64,000 nucleotides of DNA, taken from positions 1 through 64,000 of the forward strand of contig NZ_BAGK01000238.1 of assembly GCF_000308795.1 (NCBI RefSeq), written 5' to 3'. The notes beneath the pieces are model-generated. The model worked only from the letters and a program-made list of their open reading frames with translations, searched no databases and was not told the DNA's origin. Of the stretch, positions 57,405 to 64,000 are shown piece by piece (within the stretch, counting starts at the first letter, position 1; every line of letters starts with the position of its first letter). The DNA comes from Nocardia thailandica NBRC 100428. Lineage in GTDB: Bacteria; Actinomycetota; Actinomycetes; Mycobacteriales; Mycobacteriaceae. Made by a program: the position numbers and the translations under genes.

Positions 57405-58574
57405 ATGCGAGACGCGGTCATCGTGGAAGCGGTGCGGACACCGATCGGCCGGGGCAAGCCCGGCGGCGCGCTCCACGACGTACATCCGGTCGACCTGCTC
57501 GCGCACAGCCTGCGCGAGATCGTCGCGCGCAGCGGCATCGACCCGGCGCTCATCGATGACGTCATCGGCGGCATCGTCACCCAGGTCGGCGAGCAGGGCG
57601 CCAACATGACCCGGCGGGCCGCACTGGCCGCCGGCTACCCCGAATCCGTGCCCGCCACGACCGTGGACCGCCAGTGCGGCAGCAGCCAGCAGGCGATCCA
57701 CTTCGCGGCGCAGGGCGTCATCGCGGGCGCCTACGACGTCGTGGTCGCCGCGGGCGTCGAATCCATGGGACGGGTGCCCATGGGCGCCAACATGATCGGC
57801 GCCACCGACTTCTCCGGCGAGGCGTTCGCGCGGCGCTACCCCGACGACCTGGTACCGCAGGGCATCAGCGCCGAACTCATCGCCGCGAAGTGGGGACTGA
57901 CCCGCACCGAGCTCGACGAGTTCGCGCTGGCCAGTCACGAGAAGGCCGCGCGCGCCACCAAGGACGGGCTCTTCACCCCCGAACTCGCCCCGATCAACGG
58001 CCTGGCCACCGACGAGGGCATCCGCACCGGCAGCACCCTCGAGACCCTGGCGAAGCTGCGCCCGGCCTACTTCGACCCCGCGATGGCCGAACGATTCCCG
58101 CAGATCGGCTGGCAGATCACCGCCGCCTCGGCCAGCCAGGTCAGCGACGGCAGCGCCGCGGTCCTCATCACCACCAGCGAGAAGGCCGCCCAGCTCGGCC
58201 TGCGCCCGCTGGCCCGGCTGCACAGCTTCGCCGTGGCGGGCGACGACCCGCTGCTGATGCTGACCGCCGTGATCCCGGCCACCCGCAAGGTCCTCGACCG
58301 CGCCGGACTGACCCTGGCCGACATCGACCTGGTCGAGATCAACGAGGCCTTCTCGCCGGTGGTCCTGGCCTGGGCACGGGAGACCGGCGCCGACCTGTCG
58401 CGGGTCAACGTCAACGGCGGCGCCATCGCGCTGGGTCATCCGCTCGGCGCCTCCGGCGCCCGGCTGGCCACCACCCTGGTGCACGCCCTGCACCAGCGCG
58501 GGGCCCGCTACGGGCTGCAGACCATGTGCGAGGCGGGCGGATTGGCCAACGCCACCGTCATCGAACGACTGTGA
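57405..58574 (+). CDS. Acetyl-CoA C-acyltransferase (thiolase)
   Basis: 389 aa. Nucleophile C91 (TVDRQCGSSQQAIHF), catalytic His in NGGAIALGHPLGASGARL near 345, and second Cys in TMCEAGGLANATV near 372. All thiolase residues are intact. It cleaves or forms beta-ketoacyl-CoA. AAAGGAA 5 nt before the ATG. Expression is likely under the divergent HxlR repressor. Confidence 0.93.
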   Translation: MRDAVIVEAVRTPIGRGKPGGALHDVHPVDLLAHSLREIVARSGIDPALIDDVIGGIVTQVGEQGANMTRRAALAAGYPESVPATTVDRQCGSSQQAIHFAAQGVIAGAYDVVVAAGVESMGRVPMGANMIGATDFSGEAFARRYPDDLVPQGISAELIAAKWGLTRTELDEFALASHEKAARATKDGLFTPELAPINGLATDEGIRTGSTLETLAKLRPAYFDPAMAERFPQIGWQITAASASQVSDGSAAVLITTSEKAAQLGLRPLARLHSFAVAGDDPLLMLTAVIPATRKVLDRAGLTLADIDLVEINEAFSPVVLAWARETGADLSRVNVNGGAIALGHPLGASGARLATTLVHALHQRGARYGLQTMCEAGGLANATVIERL

Positions 58575-58579
58575 CCGCC

Positions 58580-58610
58580 GCGCGGGCGGCTCGCCACGGG
58601 CCGCCCGCGC
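58580..58610. terminator. Terminator between thiolase and menC
   Basis: GCGCGGGCGGC / GCCGCCCGCGC, an 11-bp stem with a 9-nt loop, starting 6 bp after the thiolase stop. No T-tract. Confidence 0.7.
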
Positions 58611-58624
58611 AGTACGCTCGGACG

Positions 58625-59596
58625 ATGATCAGCGAGACGTTCGTCTATGCGATTCCGCTGCGTACGCGGTTCCGGGGGATCACCGTGCGGGAGGGAATGC
58701 TGATCCGGGGCGAGGCGGGCTGGGGCGAGTTCTGCCCGTTCGCCGAGTACGGCGACCGCGAGGCCGCGCCGTGGCTGGCCACCGCCCTCGAGCAGGCGGA
58801 GAGCGGCTGGCCGGCGCCGGTGCGGGACCGGGTGGCGGTGAACTGCATCGTCCCCGCCGTCGGACCCGCGAAGGCCGCGCGGATCGTGCGCGAATCCGGT
58901 TGCGCCACGGCCAAGGTCAAGGTGGCCGACCATCCCGGGTCGCTGCGCGAGGACCTGGCACGGGTGGCGGCCGTGCGCGAGGCGCTCGGGGACACCGGCG
59001 CGGTCCGGGTGGACGCCAACGCCGTCTGGGACGTCGCCACCGCGGTGTCACGGATCATCGAACTCGACCGCGCCGCCGGGGGTTTGCAGTACGTGGAGCA
59101 GCCGTGCCGGACCGTCGGCGAACTCGCCGAGGTGCGCCGGCGGGTCGGGGTGCCGATCGCCGCGGACGAATCGATCCGGCGCGCCGAGGACCCGATGCGG
59201 GTGGCGGTCGCGGGCGCCGCCGACGTCGCGGTCCTGAAATGCGCTCCGCTGGGCGGGGTCCGGCGCGCGCTGGCGGTCGCGGCCGCCGCCGGGCTGCCGT
59301 CCGTGGTGTCCTCCGCGCTGGAGACCAGCGTCGGCCTCGCGGCCCAGCTGGCCCTCGCCGGCGCGCTGCCCGACCTCGACTTCGCCTGCGGGCTGGGCAC
59401 TCTCGACCTGTTCGACGGCGACCTGGTCCACGATTCGCTGCGGCCGGTCGACGGCTTCCTGCCCGTACCGACCGCGCCGCCGGAGCCGGCGCCGGAGCTG
59501 CTCGACCGGTGGCGCTGCACGGACGACGAGCGGGTCGACTGGTGGCTGCGCCGCTACGAGCGCGTCCGGGCCGTCGTGGCGCGCACCGCGCGCTAG
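58625..59596 (+). CDS. menC: o-Succinylbenzoate synthase
   Basis: 323 aa, enolase superfamily, menaquinone pathway. Actinobacterial MenC features: AKVKVADH with the KxK catalytic pair, metal ligands in VRVDANAVWD, YVEQPC and AADESIR, and catalytic Lys in VLKCAPLGG. TACGCT is 6 nt from the ATG, so it is probably leaderless. No other men gene is adjacent. Confidence 0.9.
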   Translation: MISETFVYAIPLRTRFRGITVREGMLIRGEAGWGEFCPFAEYGDREAAPWLATALEQAESGWPAPVRDRVAVNCIVPAVGPAKAARIVRESGCATAKVKVADHPGSLREDLARVAAVREALGDTGAVRVDANAVWDVATAVSRIIELDRAAGGLQYVEQPCRTVGELAEVRRRVGVPIAADESIRRAEDPMRVAVAGAADVAVLKCAPLGGVRRALAVAAAAGLPSVVSSALETSVGLAAQLALAGALPDLDFACGLGTLDLFDGDLVHDSLRPVDGFLPVPTAPPEPAPELLDRWRCTDDERVDWWLRRYERVRAVVARTAR

Positions 59597-59638
59597 CGGC
59601 CGCGTCCGGCGGGTGTGACCCACGCCATGCCCGATTTG

Positions 59639-59668
59639 GTTGTGCACAACTCAATTGCGCCCTACTGT
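59639..59668 (+). promoter_or_regulatory. ohrR promoter with palindrome on the -35
   Basis: GTTGTGCACAAC (59639-59650) is a perfect 12-bp palindrome that covers the -35 TTGTGC; a 17-bp spacer leads to the -10 TACTGT (59663-59668), 7 nt before the ATG. OhrR autorepression is the likely reading. Confidence 0.55.
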
Positions 59669-59675
59669 TGTGGAC

Positions 59676-60113
59676 ATGGCCGACAACCTCTCCCTCGACG
59701 AGCAGCTGTGTTTCCCGCTGTACGCCGCGTCCCGGGCGATGACCGCGGTCTACCGGCCGAAGCTGGAGAAGCTGGGCCTCACCTACCCCCAATACCTGGT
59801 GATGCTCGCGCTCTGGGAACGCGACGAACAGACCGTCGGCGAGCTCTGCCACGCCCTCGCCCTCGACTCGGGCACGCTGTCTCCGCTGCTCAAGCGGCTG
59901 GAGGCGGGCGGCTTCGTCCACCGGCGCCGATCCACCGCCGACGAGCGCCGGGTCGAGGTGGCGCTGACCGGCACCGGCCAGGAACTCCGGGCCGCGGCCT
60001 GCCGGATCCCCGAGGAGATGGCGCGGGCCGCCGGCCTGTCGGCCGAACAGGCAACCACCCTGCGGACGCTGCTGCGGACGCTCAACCAGTCCCTGACCGA
60101 CCAGGAGAAATAG
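59676..60113 (+). CDS. ohrR: Organic-peroxide-sensing MarR-family repressor OhrR
   Basis: 145 aa. Winged-helix MarR fold (VGELCHALALDSGTLSPLLKRLEAGGFVHRRRS). The peroxide-sensing Cys is C12 in the conserved LCFPLYAASRAM N-terminus; a second Cys is present in the helix ELCHAL. It derepresses ohr when oxidised by organic hydroperoxides. The message is probably leaderless. It lies 8 bp before ohr. Confidence 0.92.
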   Translation: MADNLSLDEQLCFPLYAASRAMTAVYRPKLEKLGLTYPQYLVMLALWERDEQTVGELCHALALDSGTLSPLLKRLEAGGFVHRRRSTADERRVEVALTGTGQELRAAACRIPEEMARAAGLSAEQATTLRTLLRTLNQSLTDQEK

Positions 60114-60121
60114 GAGCACCC

Positions 60122-60544
60122 ATGTCGATCCTCTACACCGCCGAAGCCCTGTCCAGCGGCGACGGCCGCAACGGCACCGCGCGCACCAGCGACGGCAAGC
60201 TCGACGTGAAGCTGGCCTTCCCGAAGGAGATGGGCGGCAGCGGCGACGGCACCAACCCCGAGCAGCTGTTCGCCGCGGGCTACGCCGCGTGCTTCCACTC
60301 CGCGCTGCGGCTGGTCGGCACCAAGGCGGGCGCGAACGTCGCCGATTCCGCGGTGGGCGCCCAGGTCTCGCTCGAGCCGACCGCGACCGGCGGCTTCCAG
60401 CTCTCGGCGGTGCTGGAGATCTCGCTGCCGCATCTGTCCCGTGACGAAGCGCAGGCACTGGCCGACCAGGCCCACCAGGTCTGCCCGTACTCCAACGCCA
60501 CCCGCGGCAACATCGACGTCCGGATCACCCTCGCCGAGGACTGA
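60122..60544 (+). CDS. ohr: Organic hydroperoxide reductase Ohr
   Basis: 140 aa, OsmC superfamily. Reactive Cys C57 (YAACFHSAL) and resolving Cys C121 (VCPYSNATRGN), with the Arg and Glu of the family around. It reduces fatty-acid and alkyl hydroperoxides using lipoylated proteins. AGGAG 5 nt before the ATG. The stop abuts the stop of the convergent metallohydrolase gene. Confidence 0.94.
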   Translation: MSILYTAEALSSGDGRNGTARTSDGKLDVKLAFPKEMGGSGDGTNPEQLFAAGYAACFHSALRLVGTKAGANVADSAVGAQVSLEPTATGGFQLSAVLEISLPHLSRDEAQALADQAHQVCPYSNATRGNIDVRITLAED

Positions 60545-61072
60545 TCACCCCGTCCGCACCCCGCATCCGTCGAAGGTGGCGCGCAACAGCAGCGCCGCCT
60601 CCGGCCCGATCACCCCGTCGACGAGTTCCAGGTAGCGGGTACAGAATTCGGGCCCGTGCGGGGCGAGGGCGACGCCGGCCGGCGCGAGATGGTGTGCCAG
60701 TTCGTGCAGCACAACCAGCTCGCGCAACGCCCAGGCGGTCGCGCCGGTGTGCAGCGGGACGGCCAGCACGGCGGACTCCGGTTCGTAGTGCGCCGCGGCG
60801 GCCCCGGCCCTGGCCCGCACCCCGACCGGGGTGCGGGCCCGTTCCCACCGCGACCGCACCCAGTTCAGGGCGAGCACCCGGTCGGCGTAGTCCTGCACCG
60901 ATTCGACCGAGGCGAACCGCCGCTCCACCGGCAGGGTCAGCGTCGAGCCGTGGAACTGCACCGTGCGGTGACCGAATTCGGCCGCGCGGTCGAACATCCC
61001 GCGGACCAGCTGTTCCGCGTCGTAGACGCGGGCGCGCTGGGAGTCGCGCGGCGGTGCGCCCGCGCCGGTCAT
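60545..61072 (-). CDS. TIGR04338-type metallohydrolase
   Basis: 175 aa. Zincin-like motif VVLHELAHH near 122-130 with a downstream HGPEFCTRY, the pattern of the actinobacterial TIGR04338 family. ATGA overlap with the upstream DUF2786 gene, its usual neighbour. No signal peptide. Substrate unknown. Confidence 0.8.
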   Translation of the reverse strand: MTGAGAPPRDSQRARVYDAEQLVRGMFDRAAEFGHRTVQFHGSTLTLPVERRFASVESVQDYADRVLALNWVRSRWERARTPVGVRARAGAAAAHYEPESAVLAVPLHTGATAWALRELVVLHELAHHLAPAGVALAPHGPEFCTRYLELVDGVIGPEAALLLRATFDGCGVRTG

Positions 61073-61911
61073 CGTCCGCCGGGCCCGAGTCTGCCCCGCG
61101 CGGCGGGCAATTCGGGGGACGCGCCCAACCGGGCATCGCGACCGGCCCGGTCCCCCGCGCGCCGCGCCGCCGCCGAATGACCCGTGGACGTCTGCGGGCC
61201 GCGCCACGTGCCCCTTGCCTCGGAGGTCCGCGCGTAGAAGTCGGTGAGCGCCACCTCCTTGTCGCGCAGGGCCACCGCGGTGCCGGTCGCCGAGTCCGGT
61301 GCCGCGGTCGTCTCGGCGACCACCTCCGCCTTCACCTCGGCCAGCCGCGCGCCGATCCGGGCCGCGAAGGCCATCTGGAAATTCAGCCGCGCGGTCACCC
61401 CGGCCACGGGCGCCTGCACCCGGCGCCGCACGGTGCGCCCGAACCGCCGCTCCTCGACCACCTTGGTGACGGTGGCCTCCCGGTAGGCACCGGACTTGAT
61501 GTAGTGGTCCGAGGCCCGCACCATCTGGATCAGCAGACTCGTATAGAGCGCTTCGCAGGTGTCGATGTCGGTGTCGAACCCGTAGGCGTAGACCTGCGCC
61601 GAGCTGCGCGCCACATCGCAGCGGACGTCGTTGGCGGTGGCGATGGCGACGAAGAGCTGCACGTAGGTGCGCAAACCCTTCTTTCCCGGCTCGCCGATCG
61701 GGATGATCCGCTGGACCGGCACCGGGCGGCGCTCCCGCGCGGCGATGTGCGAGCGCGCCACGGCCAGGTCGATCGAAGATTTTGTGGCCAGCCGCTGCGC
61801 CGCGGCGAGAAACGCCTCCGCCTCGTGCGCGTTGTCGGTCGATTCGGCCTTGCGCAGCAGCCCACCGATGCGGGTGAGCATCCGATCAGGAGTCGCCGGC
61901 GAACTGGTCAC
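61069..61911 (-). CDS. DUF2786 domain protein
   Basis: 280 aa from a GTG. DUF2786 at the N-terminus (MLTRIGGLLRKAESTDNAHE), a helical central region and a Gly/Arg-rich disordered C-terminus. TAGGCT (complement of 61919-61924) lies exactly 7 nt before the GTG, so a leaderless message and this start are favoured over an upstream ATG. Function unknown; cotranscribed with the metallohydrolase. Confidence 0.8.
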   Translation of the reverse strand: MTSSPATPDRMLTRIGGLLRKAESTDNAHEAEAFLAAAQRLATKSSIDLAVARSHIAARERRPVPVQRIIPIGEPGKKGLRTYVQLFVAIATANDVRCDVARSSAQVYAYGFDTDIDTCEALYTSLLIQMVRASDHYIKSGAYREATVTKVVEERRFGRTVRRRVQAPVAGVTARLNFQMAFAARIGARLAEVKAEVVAETTAAPDSATGTAVALRDKEVALTDFYARTSEARGTWRGPQTSTGHSAAARRAGDRAGRDARLGASPELPAARGRLGPGGR

Positions 61912-62033
61912 CGGATCGAGCCTACGGGAGATCAACCGACGGCGAACCCACGCGGATGATCTAGACCCTGTATGTTGCCTTGTGCACCGATTCGGTGTGC
62001 TGCTGCTCACGTCTCGACCATGGAGTGTCCGCT

Positions 62034-63311
62034 ATGGCCCTGAAGTTCGTCCCACGAGCGACGCTGGCTGCCGCCTCGATCGCGCTGCTGACAGCCTCCT
62101 TCACCAGTGCGTGCTCGAGCGACGACGGCGGCAACGCCCTTGGCCAGAATCTCACCGACCGGGGCCCGATCACCTACGTCGAGGGCAAGGACACCACCGA
62201 GACCGGTGTGGTCAAGCAGCTCATCGACCGCTGGAACGCCGCGCACCCCAACGAGCAGGTGACGTTCAAGGAGCAGTCGGCCGACGCCAACCAGCAGCAC
62301 GACGACCTCGTCGAGCACTTCCGCTCCAAGCAGTCCGGCTACGACGTGGTCGCCCTCGACGTGCCGTGGACCGCCGAGTTCGCCGCCAAGGGCTGGATCC
62401 AGCCGCTGAAGGACACCTTCGCGATCGACACCGCGCCGCTGCTCGCGCCGACCGTGGCCAGCGCCACCTACAACGGCACCCTCTACGCGGCCCCGCGCAA
62501 CACCAACGGCGGCCTGCTGTACTACCGCAAGGACCTGGTGCCCAACCCGCCGCGCACCTGGACCGAGATGCTCGGCCAGTGCCAGATCGCGCGCGAGAAC
62601 AACATCGGCTGCTACGCCGGTCAGCTCGCCCCCTACGAGGGCCTGACCGTGAACACCTCCGAGGTCATCAACGCCTACGGCGGCAGCTTCGTCGGCGCCG
62701 ACGGCAAGACCCCCACCGTCAACAGCCCCGAGTCGCGGGCCGGCCTGAAGGTGCTCGTCGACGCCTACAAGAACGGCGACATCCCGAAGGAGGCCATCAC
62801 CTTCAAGGAGGGTGAGAGCGCCAACGCCTTCGAGACCGGCAAGCTGCTGTTCCTGCGCAACTGGCCCTACCTCTACGCCCAGGCGGGCTCGGACTCCTCG
62901 GCCGTCAAGGACAAGTTCGGCGTCGCCCCGCTGCCCGGCAACACCGGCATCGGCGCCTCGACCCTGGGCGGCTACAACGCCGCCATCTCCGCGTTCTCCA
63001 AGAACAAGGCCACCGCCGCGGACTTCGTGCGCTACCTGATCAGCGAGGAGGCGCAGCACATCATCGCCTCCGGCGCCCTGCCGTCCGTGCGCACCTCGCT
63101 CTACGACGACCCCGCCCTGATCGCCAAGATGCCGTACCTGCCCGCGCTCAAGGAGTCCATCGCCTCGGCGGTGCCGCGTCCGGTCACCCCGTTCTATCCC
63201 GCGGTGTCGAAGGCCATCCAGGACAACGCCTATGCTGCGCTGAACGGCACGAAGTCCGTCGACGACGCCATCGTCGGCATGCAGAAGGGCATCGAGACCG
63301 CCGGTTCGTAG
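62034..63311 (+). CDS. lpqY: Trehalose-binding lipoprotein LpqY
   Basis: 425 aa. Lipobox TSAC with C27. SBP_bac_1 fold (EGKDTTETGVVKQLIDRW near 47-64, YDVVALDVPWTAEFA near 103, AAPRNTNGGLLYYRKDL near 150). It is the binding protein of the LpqY-SugABC importer that recycles trehalose released during mycolate transfer. GGAG 8 nt before the ATG. TATGTT (61971-61976) may be the -10 of a 50-nt leader. sugA follows after 45 bp. Confidence 0.88.
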   Translation: MALKFVPRATLAAASIALLTASFTSACSSDDGGNALGQNLTDRGPITYVEGKDTTETGVVKQLIDRWNAAHPNEQVTFKEQSADANQQHDDLVEHFRSKQSGYDVVALDVPWTAEFAAKGWIQPLKDTFAIDTAPLLAPTVASATYNGTLYAAPRNTNGGLLYYRKDLVPNPPRTWTEMLGQCQIARENNIGCYAGQLAPYEGLTVNTSEVINAYGGSFVGADGKTPTVNSPESRAGLKVLVDAYKNGDIPKEAITFKEGESANAFETGKLLFLRNWPYLYAQAGSDSSAVKDKFGVAPLPGNTGIGASTLGGYNAAISAFSKNKATAADFVRYLISEEAQHIIASGALPSVRTSLYDDPALIAKMPYLPALKESIASAVPRPVTPFYPAVSKAIQDNAYAALNGTKSVDDAIVGMQKGIETAGS

Positions 63312-63356
63312 CGGATCGCGCAGCGGACCCGACCAGACCGTAGGAGAGAGTAAACG

Positions 63357-64000
63357 GTGTCGGATCCTTCGGGAGCCAAGCAGCGCGGCCTTGCGCTGCA
63401 ATCCGGTAGGGCATGGTTGTTCGTCGCGCCGGTGCTCGTCGCACTGGCGATCGTCATCGGATATCCGGTGGCGCGGGCGATCTGGATGTCGTTCCAGAAG
63501 GATCCGGGCCTCGACCCGGCCACCGGAATGTTCGTCGAGGGCGGCAGCGCCGGCTTCGACAACTACACCCACTGGCTGCTGCAGCAGTGCAGCACCGCCG
63601 CCGGGACCGTGCCCTGCCCCACCGGCACCCTCGGCGCGCAGTTCTGGACCGCGGTCGGGGTCACGCTGTTCTTCACCGTGGTCACGGTGACGCTCGAGGC
63701 CGTGCTCGGCCTCGGCATGGCCGTGATCATGGGCAAGACCTTCCGCGGGCGCGCCCTGCTGCGCGCCGCCGTGCTGATTCCGTGGGCCATCCCCACGGCC
63801 GTCACCGCGCGCCTGTGGGAGTTCATGTTCCAGTACGACGGCGTGGTCAACCGCGTGCTCGGCACCCACATCCTGTGGACCGCCGACGAGTGGCCCGCCC
63901 GGTTCGCGGTGATCGCCGCCGACGTCTGGAAGACCACGCCGTTCATGGCCCTGCTGATCCTGGCCGGCCTGCAGGTGATCCCGGCCGACGTGTACGAGGC
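63357..64000 (+). CDS. sugA: Trehalose ABC permease SugA (cut by right edge)
   Basis: At least 214 codons are present from a GTG that follows AGGAGAGAG. MalF-type permease: N-terminal helix LFVAPVLVALAIVIGYPVARAIW near 22-44 and DNYTHWLLQQC, a long periplasmic loop with two Cys, then membrane helices from FFTVVTVTLEAVLGLG. The sequence ends just before the EAA loop (AGLQVIPADVYEA). sugB and sugC presumably lie beyond the window. Confidence 0.87.
   Translation, partial: MSDPSGAKQRGLALQSGRAWLFVAPVLVALAIVIGYPVARAIWMSFQKDPGLDPATGMFVEGGSAGFDNYTHWLLQQCSTAAGTVPCPTGTLGAQFWTAVGVTLFFTVVTVTLEAVLGLGMAVIMGKTFRGRALLRAAVLIPWAIPTAVTARLWEFMFQYDGVVNRVLGTHILWTADEWPARFAVIAADVWKTTPFMALLILAGLQVIPADVYE

Overview
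The window is GC-rich DNA (third codon positions almost always G or C, many GTG starts) from a mycolic-acid-type actinomycete, most likely Nocardia or a close relative. The clues are an LpqH-type 19 kDa antigen lipoprotein, an LpqY-SugA trehalose importer, an Rv2864c-type penicillin-binding lipoprotein, F420-type flavoenzymes, a Rv1318c-type membrane adenylate cyclase, glucosylglycerate hydrolase, and promoters of the form TAnnnT followed 6-7 nt later by the start codon, as in leaderless mycobacterial genes. The genus is inference. No rRNA, tRNA, CRISPR array, insertion sequence or phage gene was seen; the window looks like ordinary chromosome with several accessory cassettes.

Layout. 1-9.2 kb: edge of a DUF2339-type protein, DUF1707 protein, a NarL-type two-component system, AI-2E transporter, adenylate cyclase, flippase-like protein, DUF3054 protein and a penicillin-binding lipoprotein homologue that has lost its catalytic motifs. 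9.5-18.6 kb: type II dehydroquinase, small redox enzymes with divergent HxlR and XRE/MmyB regulators, glycerate kinase, an acyltransferase, YqgE/AlgH, and a SigL-like sigma/anti-sigma pair. 18.6-25.6 kb: a DrrAB-type exporter and an EXLDI protein face a four-gene cluster (ThDP enzyme, SRPBCC protein, KASIII-like enzyme, HisC-type aminotransferase) that looks like a small biosynthetic locus. 25.6-38.3 kb: YaeQ, Cys-tail membrane proteins, leuS, deacetylase, glucosylglycerate hydrolase, PhoX and an LpqH-type lipoprotein.

38.4-43.6 kb holds a tightly packed four-gene cassette: two unrecognised proteins, a TPR-like repeat protein and a CHAT-domain (caspase-like) peptidase with its His and Cys intact. 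It is the best candidate here for an undescribed signalling or defence system. 43.6-51 kb: a duplicated His-rich protein, an amino-acid ABC importer whose binding protein and permease are fused, an F420-type oxidoreductase, a HerA-like ATPase, a hydrolase and a SugC/UgpC-type ATPase. 51-55 kb: a nine-gene Asp23/Gls24 envelope-stress operon headed by an ECF sigma factor and a zinc-finger-Asp23 fusion. 55.2-64 kb: a nitrilase homologue without its cysteine, HxlR/thiolase, menC, OhrR/Ohr, a DUF2786/metallohydrolase pair, and lpqY-sugA running off the right edge.

Several promoters can be read in detail: repeats sit exactly on -35 and -10 elements upstream of the EXLDI gene, the thiolase, ohrR and the F420-type nitroreductase, so local repressor control is a recurring theme.
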